A DNA stretch of 64,000 nt, taken from assembly GCF_027595985.1 (NCBI RefSeq), contig NC_073311.1, positions 26,935,892-26,999,891 of the forward strand. The letters run 5' to 3'. The notes below the pieces were generated by a model. It had not been told where the DNA came from. It saw nothing but the letters and a program-made list of their open reading frames with translations, and did not search any database. This document shows, in pieces, positions 31,540 to 42,651 of the stretch. Origin of the DNA: Sorex araneus. Lineage: Eukaryota > Chordata > Mammalia > Eulipotyphla > Soricidae. The position numbers and the translations under genes are program-made. Positions within the stretch are counted from its first letter, which is position 1; every line of letters begins with the position of its first letter.

Positions 31540-34500
31540 ATTCCAAGACTATTCACTGATTAAAATTCACATCTTCCTTCTAGGGAGAATTTAGATTTTT
31601 TAATTTGAACATCACAACTTCCTCATTTTATCAAGTTTCTCTCGCAATGCTAGTATCTTTTTTATGATTCTATATTTGTACTAAGAAAGCAAAGCACATT
31701 GTATTCTGTTCATATGAAAATATTAACATTGATAAAATGGTTATATAACTGATCCTGGGGTTATATTATCATGTTAAAATGATCCTGAGCATGAATGTCT
31801 ATAATTCTAAAAAGTAATCTTGGAGTTTATTACTTTTTGTCACCAAAGCTTTAAAAAGTAACCTAATAAAATAGGAAATGTTCTGAGAAACTGCTCAAAT
31901 ATTTATGTAATTCAATAAATTTAATCAAACAATATTTATTGGCTACTTTTAAAGTAGAATAATTTATAAAATATGCAACTTAACCTCTAACAACTCACTA
32001 TTTACATTCCAGATAGTAAAAAGTATATGAAAGAACATGTAACTGCAATATTTTGAGTGTTTTAGCATCACATGACCATTTTAAAGTTTATTTCTTTCCC
32101 ATTATTACAGAAATTGTTATTAACCTTCACTGTATATCTAGAAACTGTCTACTTGTATGGCCTATTCTTCTACCACTCAAGTTTGAGCCACCATCCGTTG
32201 TTCACTTATATCACTCTATTAGCCTCCTTACTATCAAAGTCCCTTGACACGTCTATAGTTTCCCATTTGTTTCAGAGTTTTGTAAAAAATCTGCAAAATG
32301 ACTTACAAAGTCATATGTGATCTACGTCTCATCTCTGAACACACTACACAAAATTTTGTACAATATTTTTGCTCTGTTTTCTGTTCACTCAGCTCCTAGT
32401 TTGTTAGCTTCCTGCCTATTCTAAGATCCAGAGCATGCCCTAGTCTTAGTAGGGACCTTGCAATGGCCATTTCTTCTGCAGGAAATACTTAGTAATACTT
32501 AGTTTGTGTGTTGGGATAGATTGCGGAGGGTGATGACATACTCATTGGTGAAGACCATTCAGTGCAGGAGTAGAATCCCATGTGCTCTCCTGTTCATTGA
32601 GTTATCTATGCCTCCCAGTATCTCCCTCCTGCCCCAACACTCATGCTTAAAATATCTGCAATCAAACAAATGTTCTTATCTTCACCTTTGTTCAAGTATT
32701 CTTATCTATTCTCAATATTATTTAAATTTAATAAAATTTTTCAGCCTTAGGACTCTCAAATCTTATCTGCTAGTTTTCCACAGTATTATTCCATATTATT
32801 AAATTATGTGTACGTAGCCGTTTTGTTTCTTTCCTTAATAACAGAAAGGATTAAGATGATTAAATGATTAAGAAATTTTTGATGCTATATAATGACATAG
32901 CCCAAACACATAAAGCAATGACCTCATGGTGAGATAAACAATAATTGTGATTAAACCAACAAAATAGATAAGAAATATTGGGGGATTCTTTAAAAATGAA
33001 TTTTTATTAAAATGAAAGATAATTCCATTGGATTTAGATTGCTTATAATTTATTTTTATTTCTAATCTTGAGCTTTTGCTAGAAAAATCAATAAGCAAGC
33101 ACTAATGATATAGAAAGAGCTAGAAATAACAGAAAAACTATCAGTGAGATTCTGTTCATTATTATAGACCAAATACAGAAATGTAAAGTCTAATTATTTT
33201 GCTATATGTTATTTTTAAAGAATGGTTTCTTGTGATGCTACATTAGATAAAATATTAGTCTGATATTTCAACAAGTGGATCTGTGCTTAGGTTTTAGGCC
33301 TTTTTGAAAATATACACCTTGAATAGGTTTACTGAAAAGACAGATAGCTACCTTTATGATAAAAATAGACATTTGCTTGCCCATTTGTTCCTATTTCTCT
33401 CCTATGAGTTTGATTCTGAATCTTGTTTGTTCTCTTGCTATAATCTATGCTTAAGGACATAAAATGATTGTATGAAACTCATACTATGTTAATTCAAGTG
33501 TCATAATGCATTTTTGCCAAGAAACATAAAAATGCTACTGTAATAAATGTACAAACATATCTTAAAATGCACAGGCATTTGTTTTCACCTGTATATAAAT
33601 ACAAAATAGTAATTCTGAATAAGTGGAAAAATAATAGAAGGTTTGACACAAAAATCAATCATTTCTTGGTTAAATTCTGAGCATGGTTTTTTGAAGAACA
33701 TAGGGAGGTATTTGCTCCAACTGCTGTGGGCTGACAACTTAATAGAACTTCGATTGATTGTTAATTTCTTCTAGATTTACTGGATGTCACTCAAATAAAA
33801 TATATTTGGAAATTTATAAAAATAGAAAAAACTTATTAATGGATAAAAATACAATTAAGATATAATATGCTAATTCCCCAAGGAGCCAAATGTAAGGAAA
33901 CTTTTCATAAGCTAAATGTAATGAGGTTTTCTTCCCTCAGAAACTAAAGACTCAGTAGTCACTGAATCAGTTCATTTCATGTTTTGAGCGTTTTACAACT
34001 TTGATTGTGATAACGTTTTTGTCTGAAATTTACCAAAATAAATGTTTATAACCTAAATTGTCCTCATCAATACCAGTGTGGCATTCCCAGTATATGTATT
34101 CAATTATATCTATGTGCTTGCAACCCTCTTCCTGTGTTGGTAAGTAGAAGTCTTTGATAAGTTGGTAAGTATAAGTCTTTCATAAGTTAAGATTCACGCT
34201 ATAGTTTTCATTTTCTGTCTCCATATTTTCCATTTCTAAAATTATCCATCACTTCTTTCCAAAGACTGTGCTTCATTTTAATTCAACAAAATGAATTCAA
34301 CAAAATGGAATTTATTATAGCTCACTCAAAAATTAACCGTGGTTTTTTTTCAGGTTTCTAATTTTTTTGATTGTACTGTTTTCTATGCTAGGAATACTGT
34401 TACAACTTTCCTCCTTAATATACACTACTCATACTTTAAATTCTATATGCACTTTCTATGAAGCTTTTTCTGAGACCAGATATTTTCTCACTTGTACCCT

Positions 34501-35635
34501 TGCTATTATATTTGTTTTCCATTTGTATTACCATACTATATAGTAAATGATTTTATTCTAACTTAGACAATAATGTTTCTGTCTTTCTTGAATGAAACAG
34601 ACATAACATTGATTTATATTTTTATTATGTCTCATAGCAGAGGCATAGTCATTGATGAATAAATACAAATTAAAAAAATTAATTTGGGCCTCTAAGTTAT
34701 TGCTGATTATATATTAGTATTAATATAATTTTAATTATCTATATTTATCTTTTGGCTTTTAATAAGAGCTAGTTTATGAGATTCTCCTTGCTTATTTTTG
34801 ATCATGATTTTATGTTACACTCATCAATAAACTTTCTGAATACGTTGATGTGTTGATGTTAATTCTTTAAGATAATGTAACAAATGAATGTGATCTCAAT
34901 ATAGCTTACTTTTGAATCTTACAGACATGAAGAATACTACAGATAGCTAACTTCAACTGTATTTTTACTTGGACCACTCTTTAAAAAGATCTATAACATT
35001 TATTTATGATTTAAACCCAAAAATCAGGAATGCACGCTACTTTGTGGAAGTAACACCAAGATACTTAATAAAAAACAATTCAAAATTGTGGAGTAATATA
35101 ACAAGGAAAATATATTTAAAAGGTAGATATTAATCTTTATATTCATAATAATATGAGATTGATAGTTTCATTGTCTGTGATTATTTTGGGTTTGAAGGGA
35201 AACATAAAGAATCTAGTTTATTACAATCAAAGCTGATGCTAGTGCTTTCTAGCGATAGGTTTAATACAATATATTGAATTTCAGTTACTTCACTGAATTA
35301 ACACAATGGCCTCACTTGTATATCTTGAGGAATGGTTTCATATTGGTTTCTTGAAAATATTGAATCCATTTATTTTTTATCTTTTTAGGTTTTGGGGCTA
35401 AGCAAAGATCTGCTTTGCTCTTCAGGGTTGCACCAGCTCAATAAAATGATGGGTTAATTATTAATAGCACTACCTGGTTTCTTTTGCTAGAATTATTTGT
35501 AGCACAATCTCAAAGTATATTTGATTGGTTCACTCACGTGGCACTTGTAATACATTTAGAATATATATATCACTGACTATCCTCTATGAATACCTGCTAC
35601 ATGATATGTGTCTTGAAAATAATGGATTTAGAACT
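31540..35635. other. AT-rich, repeat-poor sequence
   Basis: Four kilobases with no recognised SINE, L1 3' end, RTE fragment or exon. A small imperfect tandem duplication (TTGGTAAGTAGAAGTCTTTG-type, unit about 27 bp) is at 34137-34190. It may be intronic or intergenic, and conservation cannot be judged from one sequence. Confidence 0.45.
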
Positions 35636-35639
35636 ATAA

Positions 35640-35772
35640 TAAAACCTGTGCTGGGCAGTGCCACTGCTCAGGTAATTTCCTAGGCACTGCCGGGAGAGAT
35701 TCCTGAATGTAGAACCTGGGGTAATCCCTGAATACTGCTGGATGTGGTCACCGCAACAGAAAACATAAAAAT
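35640..35772 (+). mobile_element. Old SINE-A
   Basis: Diverged body: GGCACTGCCGGGAGAGATTC, CTGAATGTAGAACCTGGGGT, AATCCCTGAATACTGCTGG, followed by an A-rich end. Confidence 0.7.
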
Positions 35773-36267
35773 TGTACTATCATTTATTTATGACTTAATT
35801 GATTAGCAGATGAAACTATGAGTATAAAGCCAAGTAGAAAAACATCCCCTCCCCATATTGTGTAACTTGAAGAAAAAAAGTATGTCATATAAATAAATTT
35901 TAAATGATACACATCCACACTAAGTGGGAATTTTCACATTATAAAAGGAAAATACTTTAATATGACTAAATTAAATTTAAATTAATTTTAATGATTATTA
36001 GAAAATACATCTATTTGAGTCCTTTAAAATAGTGAATTTTTATGTTTTATATTACTAAGTGTACAATTTCTTGCTAAGAGATAATAAAAAAGTTAAGTTT
36101 ATAACTTTTGAAATAAAAATGAGGTTATAATTAAGAAAGATTTGTGATTTTCAAAGCTCTATTCATTTGTTTTGACTTTTGATGTTATGTTGGGTTTAGG
36201 CCAACATAATTTTTCCAACATTTTTTTTCAGATTTTTTTTAAGTTTCCATGAATACAAGTCATATTA

Positions 36268-36432
36268 CGGGCTGGATATAGAGCAGTGGTTAGATTTGAT
36301 TCAGTGTGATCTCTGGTACCACCAGAATGTAGGCATGGATCCTAAGCAGTGTAGGAGGTGGAATTAGTGGACCAGAAACTTCTGTACGGATAGCCTGAGC
36401 ACTGCTTGGAGCTTCCCACCCCAAAATATTAA
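36268..36432 (+). mobile_element. Old SINE-A
   Basis: Head relic GGGCTGGATATAGAGCAGTG, TGTGATCTCTGGTACC, and a CCTGAGCACTGCTTGG stretch. Very diverged. Confidence 0.55.
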
Positions 36433-36457
36433 AATTACCTAAATTAGATGAGAGCAG

Positions 36458-36698
36458 ACTGGAGCGATAGCACAACAGGTAACGCGCTTGCCTTGCACGA
36501 GGCCCACCCGGGTTCAATTCCTCCATCCCTTTTGGAGAGCCCAGCAAGCTACCAAGAGTATCCCGCCCTAACAGTAGAGCCTGGCATGCTGCCCATGGTG
36601 TATTTGATATGCCAAAAACAGTAACAACAAGTCTCACAATGGAGACGTTACTGGTGCCCGCTCGAGCAAATCGATGAACAATGGGACGACAGTGCTAC
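36458..36698 (+). mobile_element. SINE-B, full length
   Basis: ACTGGAGCGATAGCACAACA head, B box GGTTCAATTCC, body and RTE tail (GACGTTACTGGTGCCCGC, AAATCGATGAACAATGGGAC). Flanks AGATGAGAGCAG (36446-36457) and AGATGAGAACAG (36699-36710) form a TSD with one mismatch. Confidence 0.95.
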
Positions 36699-36812
36699 AG
36701 ATGAGAACAGTTAATCAAACATGGCAAGTATACATCTAATTTAACATTGAATATTCAAACTTTGTATTGTATTACTCCTCTTAGACATATCAAAGAAATA
36801 CTATTTTTATCA

Positions 36813-36957
36813 TATTTAAAATAGGATACTTAAAATAGGATATTATTTTGTGAACACTAAAGATAAAGCAATGTTTATTGTGCTAGAATTAGGTATTATT
36901 GTATCATTTAATGCAACACATCTAATTCTATATTTGCAGGCTGCCCCCAAATATTGA
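36813..36957 (+). repeat. Left copy of a local direct duplication
   Basis: The segment from TTTAAAATAGGATA through AACACTAAAGATAAAGCAAT and GTATCATTTAATGCAACACA to GCAGGCTGCCC recurs at 38985-39175 in the same orientation. The left copy has a small internal repeat (AAAATAGGATACTTAAAATA). Confidence 0.8.
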
Positions 36958-37261
36958 ACACATTTCTCCCAAAAATTTACTCATAGGAAGATACATTTCA
37001 GACACAGAAAATTGCTATGACTTTCCTAGGAAATTTCACTTAGCTTATTTCACCCACAAATCAAGTGTTCTAAAATATTTATACTGCATAAATATCTTCT
37101 TATGGTTAGCATATGCAGAGAACAAAAAATTAAAAAAATGAAAGCTAACAAAAATACAGTTGATCAAAATATAGTAGGAATTATAAATGAAAAGTAAATT
37201 GAAGGGTAGTTTTATTTGTATTTTCCCAAATTCTCTCAAAGTAAAAGCATTATATTGAATT

Positions 37262-37450
37262 AAGGATGTGTGTGTGTATGTGTGTGTGTGTTTTGGGGTG
37301 GAGGCCAGTTAGGAATCGTGTTTCATACTCTGCTATTGCTCAAAGTTTACTCCTGGCTCTGTGCTCAGGTGCCAGAGATTGACTCAAGGTCACAGAGTCA
37401 TCCATGTTCAAAAGAAGCGTCTAAACTATCTCTCTGTCCCCTTAAATCTA
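37262..37450 (-). mobile_element. Old SINE-A relic beside (TG)n
   Basis: A (TG)n tract (37266-37291) is followed by minus-strand SINE-A similarity (+ strand TTACTCCTGGCTCTGTGCTC, GTGCCAGAGATTGACTCAAG, CTATCTCTCTGTCCCC). Confidence 0.55.
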
Positions 37451-37589
37451 ATATTTTTTTAAAAGAAAGTATAAATTATGTGGACATTCTAATGACTTCA
37501 AGTTTCAAAACACACACACACACAACATACACCCTTTCTTTAATATGTTATCCCAGTGGTTTGTAAAAATGATTTAGCATTTGCATTTT

Positions 37590-38390
37590 TTTTTTAAAGA
37601 AATATTTTATTGAACCACCGTGAAAACAAAAAATACAAAGCTTTCAGGTTTAAGTCACAGTCAAATACTGATTAAACCATCCCTTCACCAGTGCACCCGT
37701 TCCACCACCAAGAACCCCAATACACCCCCCTCCCGCCCCTCCCCCCATCTAAGTAGCTGATGATATTCCCATTATTCTCTCTATATATTGAGTACATTTC
37801 ATATTTCCATACAGAACTCACTATTGTTGATTGGAAATTTTCCCCAACAATCAGGCCTGCTGAATGAGCATCATCTAATAATTTCTCTTCCTTGGTAAAG
37901 GTGAAGACTTTGAGTCCGCGCGGCCGCGATAGCGGCCGCGCGGTTTTGGGTTCCTAATATTTTAGCTCAGTTCACAGTCAAAATGGATGGCTGCAAGAAT
38001 CTGCTCTGGTGCCAAAATGGGTTAGGAGACCTCAGGATCACAGTCAGTAGGCGGGAGGCTCTGCTTCTCGTGCCGCGGCTCTTGGTTCATCTCTGGGCGG
38101 AAGGCGCGCCGGGAACACCTCCCCTCCCAGGATCACCTACAGGCTACGTCACTAAAGAAAGTCCTACCTCCTGGTGGAGGGGTCTTAGAGGGTGGCTCTC
38201 ACCGCGTGGCTGCTGCCGCTGCCGCCATTTTCGCTCAGAAAAATGGGGTGGGGAGGGAAAAAAATCCCTTCCCGGGCTGCACGAGGTTGTAGTTCAGTTC
38301 GCAGTCAAAGTGCATGGCTGCAAGAATCTGCTCTGGTGCCAAAATGGGTTAGGAGACCTCAGGATCACAGTCAGTAGGCGGGAGGCTCTC
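37590..38390 (-). mobile_element. Family D element (L1-like, no ORF)
   Basis: Minus-strand insertion bounded by an exact 15-bp TSD TAGCATTTGCATTTT (37575-37589 and 38391-38405). From its 5' end (38390) it holds a GC-rich monomer of about 327 bp, part of a second monomer (the same 80-90 bp recur at 37965-38063 and 38292-38390), then an L1-type 3' UTR with a G-rich tract, AAGCTTTGTATTTTTT and CAATAAAATA plus poly(A). No ORF1 or ORF2 sequence lies between. The monomer contains AAAATGGCGGC, a YY1-type motif typical of L1 promoters. CpG content is high, suggesting youth. Confidence 0.88.
37916..37943. repeat. Perfect 28-nt palindrome with two NotI sites
   Basis: CCGCGCGGCCGC (37916-37927), loop GATA, GCGGCCGCGCGG (37932-37943). 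A 12-bp perfect stem made only of G and C, within the 3' UTR of the family D element. A decayed counterpart occurs at the same place in the L1 copy at 14600-14619. Confidence 0.98.
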
Positions 38391-38405
38391 TAGCATTTGC
38401 ATTTT

Positions 38406-38775
38406 AATCTATCTGGCTACTCCATAACTTTTAATTGTAAAACTCAGTCCATTTATATTACGGGTGATTGATGGTATATTGATGTTATAAGGGTGATTAT
38501 GTTACTGCCATTATACCTTGTTCATTGGACTAGTTATTTTCTTGTTTAATTTATTTAGTCTTTGTTTTTTAAGAAATATATATGTGAAAGCTACTTTCAT
38601 CAGTTCTTACATGGGAGCTCTAATGTAGGCAAATTTCTTCAGCTTTTGTCTGCGAAGGCCTTTATTTTTTTTGTCTATGAGCGTCTTTCAGGGTATAATG
38701 TTTTTATCTTAGAATATTGTGAAGATGTCATTCTATTTTCTCCTGAGTTTCTTCTGGAATACCTAATAAAAGATT
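38406..38775. mobile_element. Old L1 fragment
   Basis: Words such as CTCAGTCCATTTATATTACG, TTACTGCCATTATACCTTGT, AAATTTCTTCAGCTTTTGTC and AGGCCTTTATTTT resemble the part of mammalian L1 usually seen as antisense T-rich DNA. Strand and subfamily are not certain. Confidence 0.55.
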
Positions 38776-38984
38776 GATCAAAAACAAAAAACAGAAAAAA
38801 AAATGAGTTTTGTTCCAGTCAGGTACACTGAGCAAACTAAGTCTTTCCTTCTCAATCTTGGCCTCCAATCAGAATGATCAGGGAGGATTCTTAAGACTAC
38901 TAATGCTAAAGTTTCTTTTTCTACAGTTGCTGAGTAGTGTTTCTTGCTTCTCAGGTCACCTGATTGAGTAGCCATATTAAAAAT

Positions 38985-39178
38985 GTCATATTTAAAATAG
39001 GATATTTTCTGTGAACACTAAAGATAAAGCAATGTTTATTCTCCTACAATTAGATATTATTGTATCATTTAATGCAACACATTAAATGATATATATGCTT
39101 TATATATATATTTATATATATTTACATATATATAAATGATATATATGTAATTCTATATATGCAGGCTATCCCAAAATT
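38985..39178 (+). repeat. Right copy of the local direct duplication
   Basis: Matches 36813-36957 (AACACTAAAGATAAAGCAAT, GTATCATTTAATGCAACACA, GCAGGCTATCCC) and has a (TATATA)-rich insertion of about 55-60 bp at about 39083-39148. Confidence 0.8.
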
Positions 39179-39513
39179 ATAAATACATTTTAAGATAAGA
39201 TATTGAGAATCACTAAGTTTATCATGACACTACATTCATTGTCTGTTGTTTTAAAAACCAGAATAATCAGTACAGATATGAAAATAATTGGTAGCTACCA
39301 AGTTAATTTGTAGTCTTTGTCTCGCAAGGAAAATCAGAGAGGTGTTCATAAATAGAAGAAAACTCTAATGTACTGCTTATGGTGGTACCAACTTACCAGC
39401 ACAAGGCAGAGAAGATAGCTCTAGTTCATCTTAAGGAGACTTACCTGACATTAACACCTGATGTGTTAATTATATGGCTCATGAAAACAAATTTGGTGTG
39501 GCCATAGGAAAGC

Positions 39514-39652
39514 TTTAGGTTGGATTGTGTAGGAATATAAATTGATCTACCTACCCTCAGGATTAGGTTAGATTGGTTAGGAATGTAAATTGATCTACCT
39601 ACCCTCAGGATTAGGTTGGATTGGTTAAGAATATAAATTGATCTACCTACCT
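39514..39652 (+). repeat. 48-bp minisatellite, about 2.9 units
   Basis: ATTGATCTACCTACC recurs at 39541, 39589 and 39637, exactly 48 bp apart. Units contain CTCAGGATTAGGTT and GATTGGTTAGGAAT with few substitutions. Confidence 0.93.
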
Positions 39653-39827
39653 AGAGAAACAGGACTATTTCCAGCAGCATGACTAGGAAAACTAGTAAAC
39701 ATGACCAATCACAACTCCAAGCTGATTTCTCCCATAAGTATAGATATTCTTCCTTTCTGAACTAACATGCCTGATAGAAATTCATGTAATGTTTAAAGAA
39801 TATTTAACTCAAGTTATGATCTTCCTC

Positions 39828-39999
39828 CGCCCCTCTCAGAGAGCTTAGCGAGCTACCACGAGTATCTCACCCCCATGGCAGAGCCTGGCAAGTTACCCGT
39901 GGCGTATTCGATATGCCAAAAACAGTAACAACAAGTCTCACAATGGATGCCCGCTCGAGCAAATCGGTGAGCAGCAGGATGACATTGATGACAGCAATA
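39828..39999 (+). mobile_element. SINE-B, 5'-truncated
   Basis: Begins after the B box at CGCCCCTCTCAGAGAGC, and keeps the body and the RTE-like tail with a small deletion (ATGGATGCCCGCTCGAGC lacks the GAGACGTTACTGG part). ATCTTCCTC occurs on both sides (39819-39827 and 40000-40008), a probable TSD. Confidence 0.9.
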
Positions 40000-40309
40000 A
40001 TCTTCCTCAACCCAAAGAGAGTTAGAGAAACATGACAGAGCTTATGACTTTAGTTTGTATGGATGACTGAGTAGAACAGCCTTAATTTGTTAGGAGAGGT
40101 TGCACATTTTAGGTCCCATGTTTCATACATGGAACTTTTAAAAGTGACTGATCTCTCACGATGAGAATATTTGTGAAGATCAAAATTTAGCTGCCATTTT
40201 CCAGTGTTTTCAGCGTGTTGGTTTTAAAAGCTCTCGTAGTTTTCAAGACGTCTGGTTTTCAAGTCTACCATAGAGCAGGAAGGGGACACGCTAGAATTTT
40301 AGAAAGTTT

Positions 40310-40493
40310 CACTGTATCACTGTATTACTGTTGTCCTGTTGCTCATTGATTTGCTTTAGCAGGTGCCAGTAACGTCTTCATTCGTCCCTGTCTAGTTCAG
40401 GGTCAGGAAAATGAGGCCCATTATTGTTAATTGTTTTTGGCATATCAAATATGCCACAGGTAGCTTGCCAGGCTCTGCCGTGTGAGATTCTGC
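40310..40493 (-). mobile_element. SINE-B variant with longer RTE tail
   Basis: Minus-strand, 5'-truncated. Compared with ordinary SINE-B it has about 35-40 extra bases between the AACAATTAACAAT body and the tail, including CCTGACCCTGAACTAGACAG and GGACGAATGAAGACG. The first part resembles family C (CCTGACCCTGAAAGAGCC), the second the RTE LINE (CTCAAGACAGGGACAAATGG). TSD TTTAGAAAGTTT/TTTAGAAAATTT (40298-40309 and 40494-40505). Confidence 0.85.
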
Positions 40494-40530
40494 TTTAGAA
40501 AATTTACTATTCATAATTTTTTTTGTGGAC

Positions 40531-42150
40531 ATCACTTGTATCACTTGTAGTCCCGTTGATCTTCGATTTGCTCGGGCGGTCACCAGTAACATCTCCATTT
40601 GTCCCTGTCTTGAGCTAGTGTAGCCCAGTGATACCTGCTCGCTCCAGGAACAGAAAGAGCCTCAAATCATTCATTCAGAGATTTGATGAAGAAATCAGAC
40701 CATCTAGTTGGAGGGTGGCCACGAGGTCTTCTTACGTCTTGTGGAATCCAGTCTGTAACAGCTCTAGTCCAATGGTCATCTCTGAATCGCATTACATGAC
40801 CAGCCCATCTGATTTTTGATGCCTTGGCAAATGAGAGAGCATCCCTGATTTTTGACTGTCGATGGAGGTCAGAACTCGGATTCCTTCTCTCACTTGAGTG
40901 AGACATGATATTCCCAGCATAGCTCTTTTGATTCCTCTTTGGGATACCCTAATAGCATTCTCATCCTATTTGCATAGGGCCCAGGTCTGTGAGGCATATG
41001 TTAGTGTAGGAAGAACGGTGGAATCAAAAGATTTGCCCAGAGTCGGAGTTTCTTCATTCTCTTAACCACCTCTTCGACACTCTTGAATGCATTCCATGCT
41101 GCTCTCTTCCTCCTGCGCAGTTCTGGCACCAAGTCATTCCTCATGTTGATTTCTCTACCCAGGTACACATAGCTGCTGCATTCAGAGATGTTTGTTCCAT
41201 TGAGAGCAAATGGAGCTTCAGGGACCAGTTTGTTTTTTCATGAACATCGTCTTGTTGAGATTCAGCTGCAATGCGACCTTTCCACACTCTCGGTCAAAAT
41301 CGGTCAGCATTTCTGCCACTTGGCAAATGTTTGGCGTTATGAGAACGATGTCATCAGTGAAGCGGAGGTGGTGTAGTTGCCGACCATCTATCTTCACTCC
41401 CATTCCTTCCTATTCCAGTCGTTGCACGATGTTCTCAAGGGCGGCACTAAAGAGTTTCGGTGAAATGGTATCACCCTGCCGCACCCCTCTCTTTACATCA
41501 ATGATCACTTCCCTGTAGAATGGTGAGATCCTGGTGGTGAATCCACAATACAGCTCGTGGATGATTTTGATATACTGATTTTGAATGCCCTGATTGGCCA
41601 GGGCTTTGATGACCGCCTCAGTCTCAACAGAATCGAAGGCCTTCTTTAAGTCAATGAACATTAGACAGAGAGGCATCTTGAACTCTCATGAAACTTCAAT
41701 GAGTTTGGTCACTGTGTGGATATGATCGATCATGCTGAATCCTCTTCGGAACCAGGCTTGCTCACATGGTTGTCCTTCGTCTAGTGTTCTGCCTGTTCTA
41801 TTCAGGATGACATGAGTGAACAACTTGTAGACAACAGACAACAGGCAGATTGGGCGATAGTTGCCGATGTCGTGGATGTCTCCCTTCTTGTACAACAGAA
41901 CGGTCCTACTGGTTTTCCACTGGGACGGAACCTTGCATTCAGACAGGGAGTGTGTGAAGAGTCGGGCCAGTGTATTGATGAGTACTGGCGGCAGATTCTT
42001 CAGGTGTTCGGGTCTGACCTTGTCCGGACCAGGTGCTGTTCTCGTCTTTACCAGAGAAATGGTGTGTCAGATTTCAGAAGGGAGAACGTTGGGAACGACA
42101 TATCCATACTTCGGAACAGTTGTGGACTTATGCTCTTCAAATTATTATAA
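40531..42150 (-). mobile_element. RTE-clade LINE with RT domain, 5'-truncated
   Basis: The longest RTE copy here, about 1.6 kb on the minus strand, ORF broken by a few stops. In order from the right: A-P-G-P-D-K-V-R-P-E-H-L (about 42040), N-Y-R-P-I-C-L-L-S-V-V (about 41850), RT motif A F-I-D-L-K-K-A-F-D (41658-41632, catalytic Asp at 41650-41652), G-V-R-Q-G-D-T-I-S-P, the catalytic box F-T-D-D (41350-41361, both Asp kept), Y-L-G-R-E-I, then W-A-G-H-V-M-R and P-P-T-R-W-S-D-F-F (ORF ending at 40667). The frame continues past a TGA into A-Q-D-R-D-K-W-R-C-Y-W and E-Q-I-E-D-Q-R-D and stops within the terminal repeat, so there is almost no 3' UTR. The 5' endonuclease domain is absent. Confidence 0.92.
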
Positions 42151-42224
42151 GACTTTGCTTAATTTCTAATTCTGAAAAGGTGAGTTTTTAACTATCATTA
42201 CTGTTACTTTTATTATTATCATCA

Positions 42225-42392
42225 TCATTATTTTGTGATTTGAAACACACCCAGAAATATTCATGAGCTGCTCCTGGTTCTGTGTTCTTGTTAGTACTAA
42301 GGGGAGCATCAGTGCCAAGGATCAAATGCAGGGATCTTCTCTGCAAAGCATGAACTCCAGCCTTTGGACTATACTTCTGAGCCTGAGAGGGG
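42225..42392 (-). mobile_element. Old SINE-A, minus strand
   Basis: + strand: ACACACCCAGAAATATTCAT, GCTGCTCCTGGTTCTGTG, GGATCAAATGCAGGGATC. Diverged. Confidence 0.6.
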
Positions 42393-42651
42393 AGTTTTGA
42401 CGAGTTTTAACAACTATTAATGGTATTCTTCACTAGTATGGGAACATGGACTTTATTCATTCTTGGTCAACCATTCTAGCAATACTATGTTTCACACACT
42501 CAAAGGACTAATTTTTATCCTTTTTATATATACCTTACTTCTACTGAAAATTTGTTGTATGCACAGATGTTGCTCTTACATTAGATGGTTAATGCCATGC
42601 CTACGTCTCTACTGTATTAAGATGGAAATTTTCAAGTATAGTGCTACAGAG

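Noticed and set aside
31301..36698. Regularly spaced SINE copies as a CRISPR-like array
   Set aside because: Copies are hundreds to thousands of bases apart, in both orientations, with individual TSDs; the genome is mammalian.
37916..37943. Cloning linker or vector contamination (two NotI sites)
   Set aside because: A related decayed hairpin lies at the homologous position in another L1 copy (14600-14619), and the palindrome sits inside an element with intact TSDs. Biological origin is more likely, though this is not proven.
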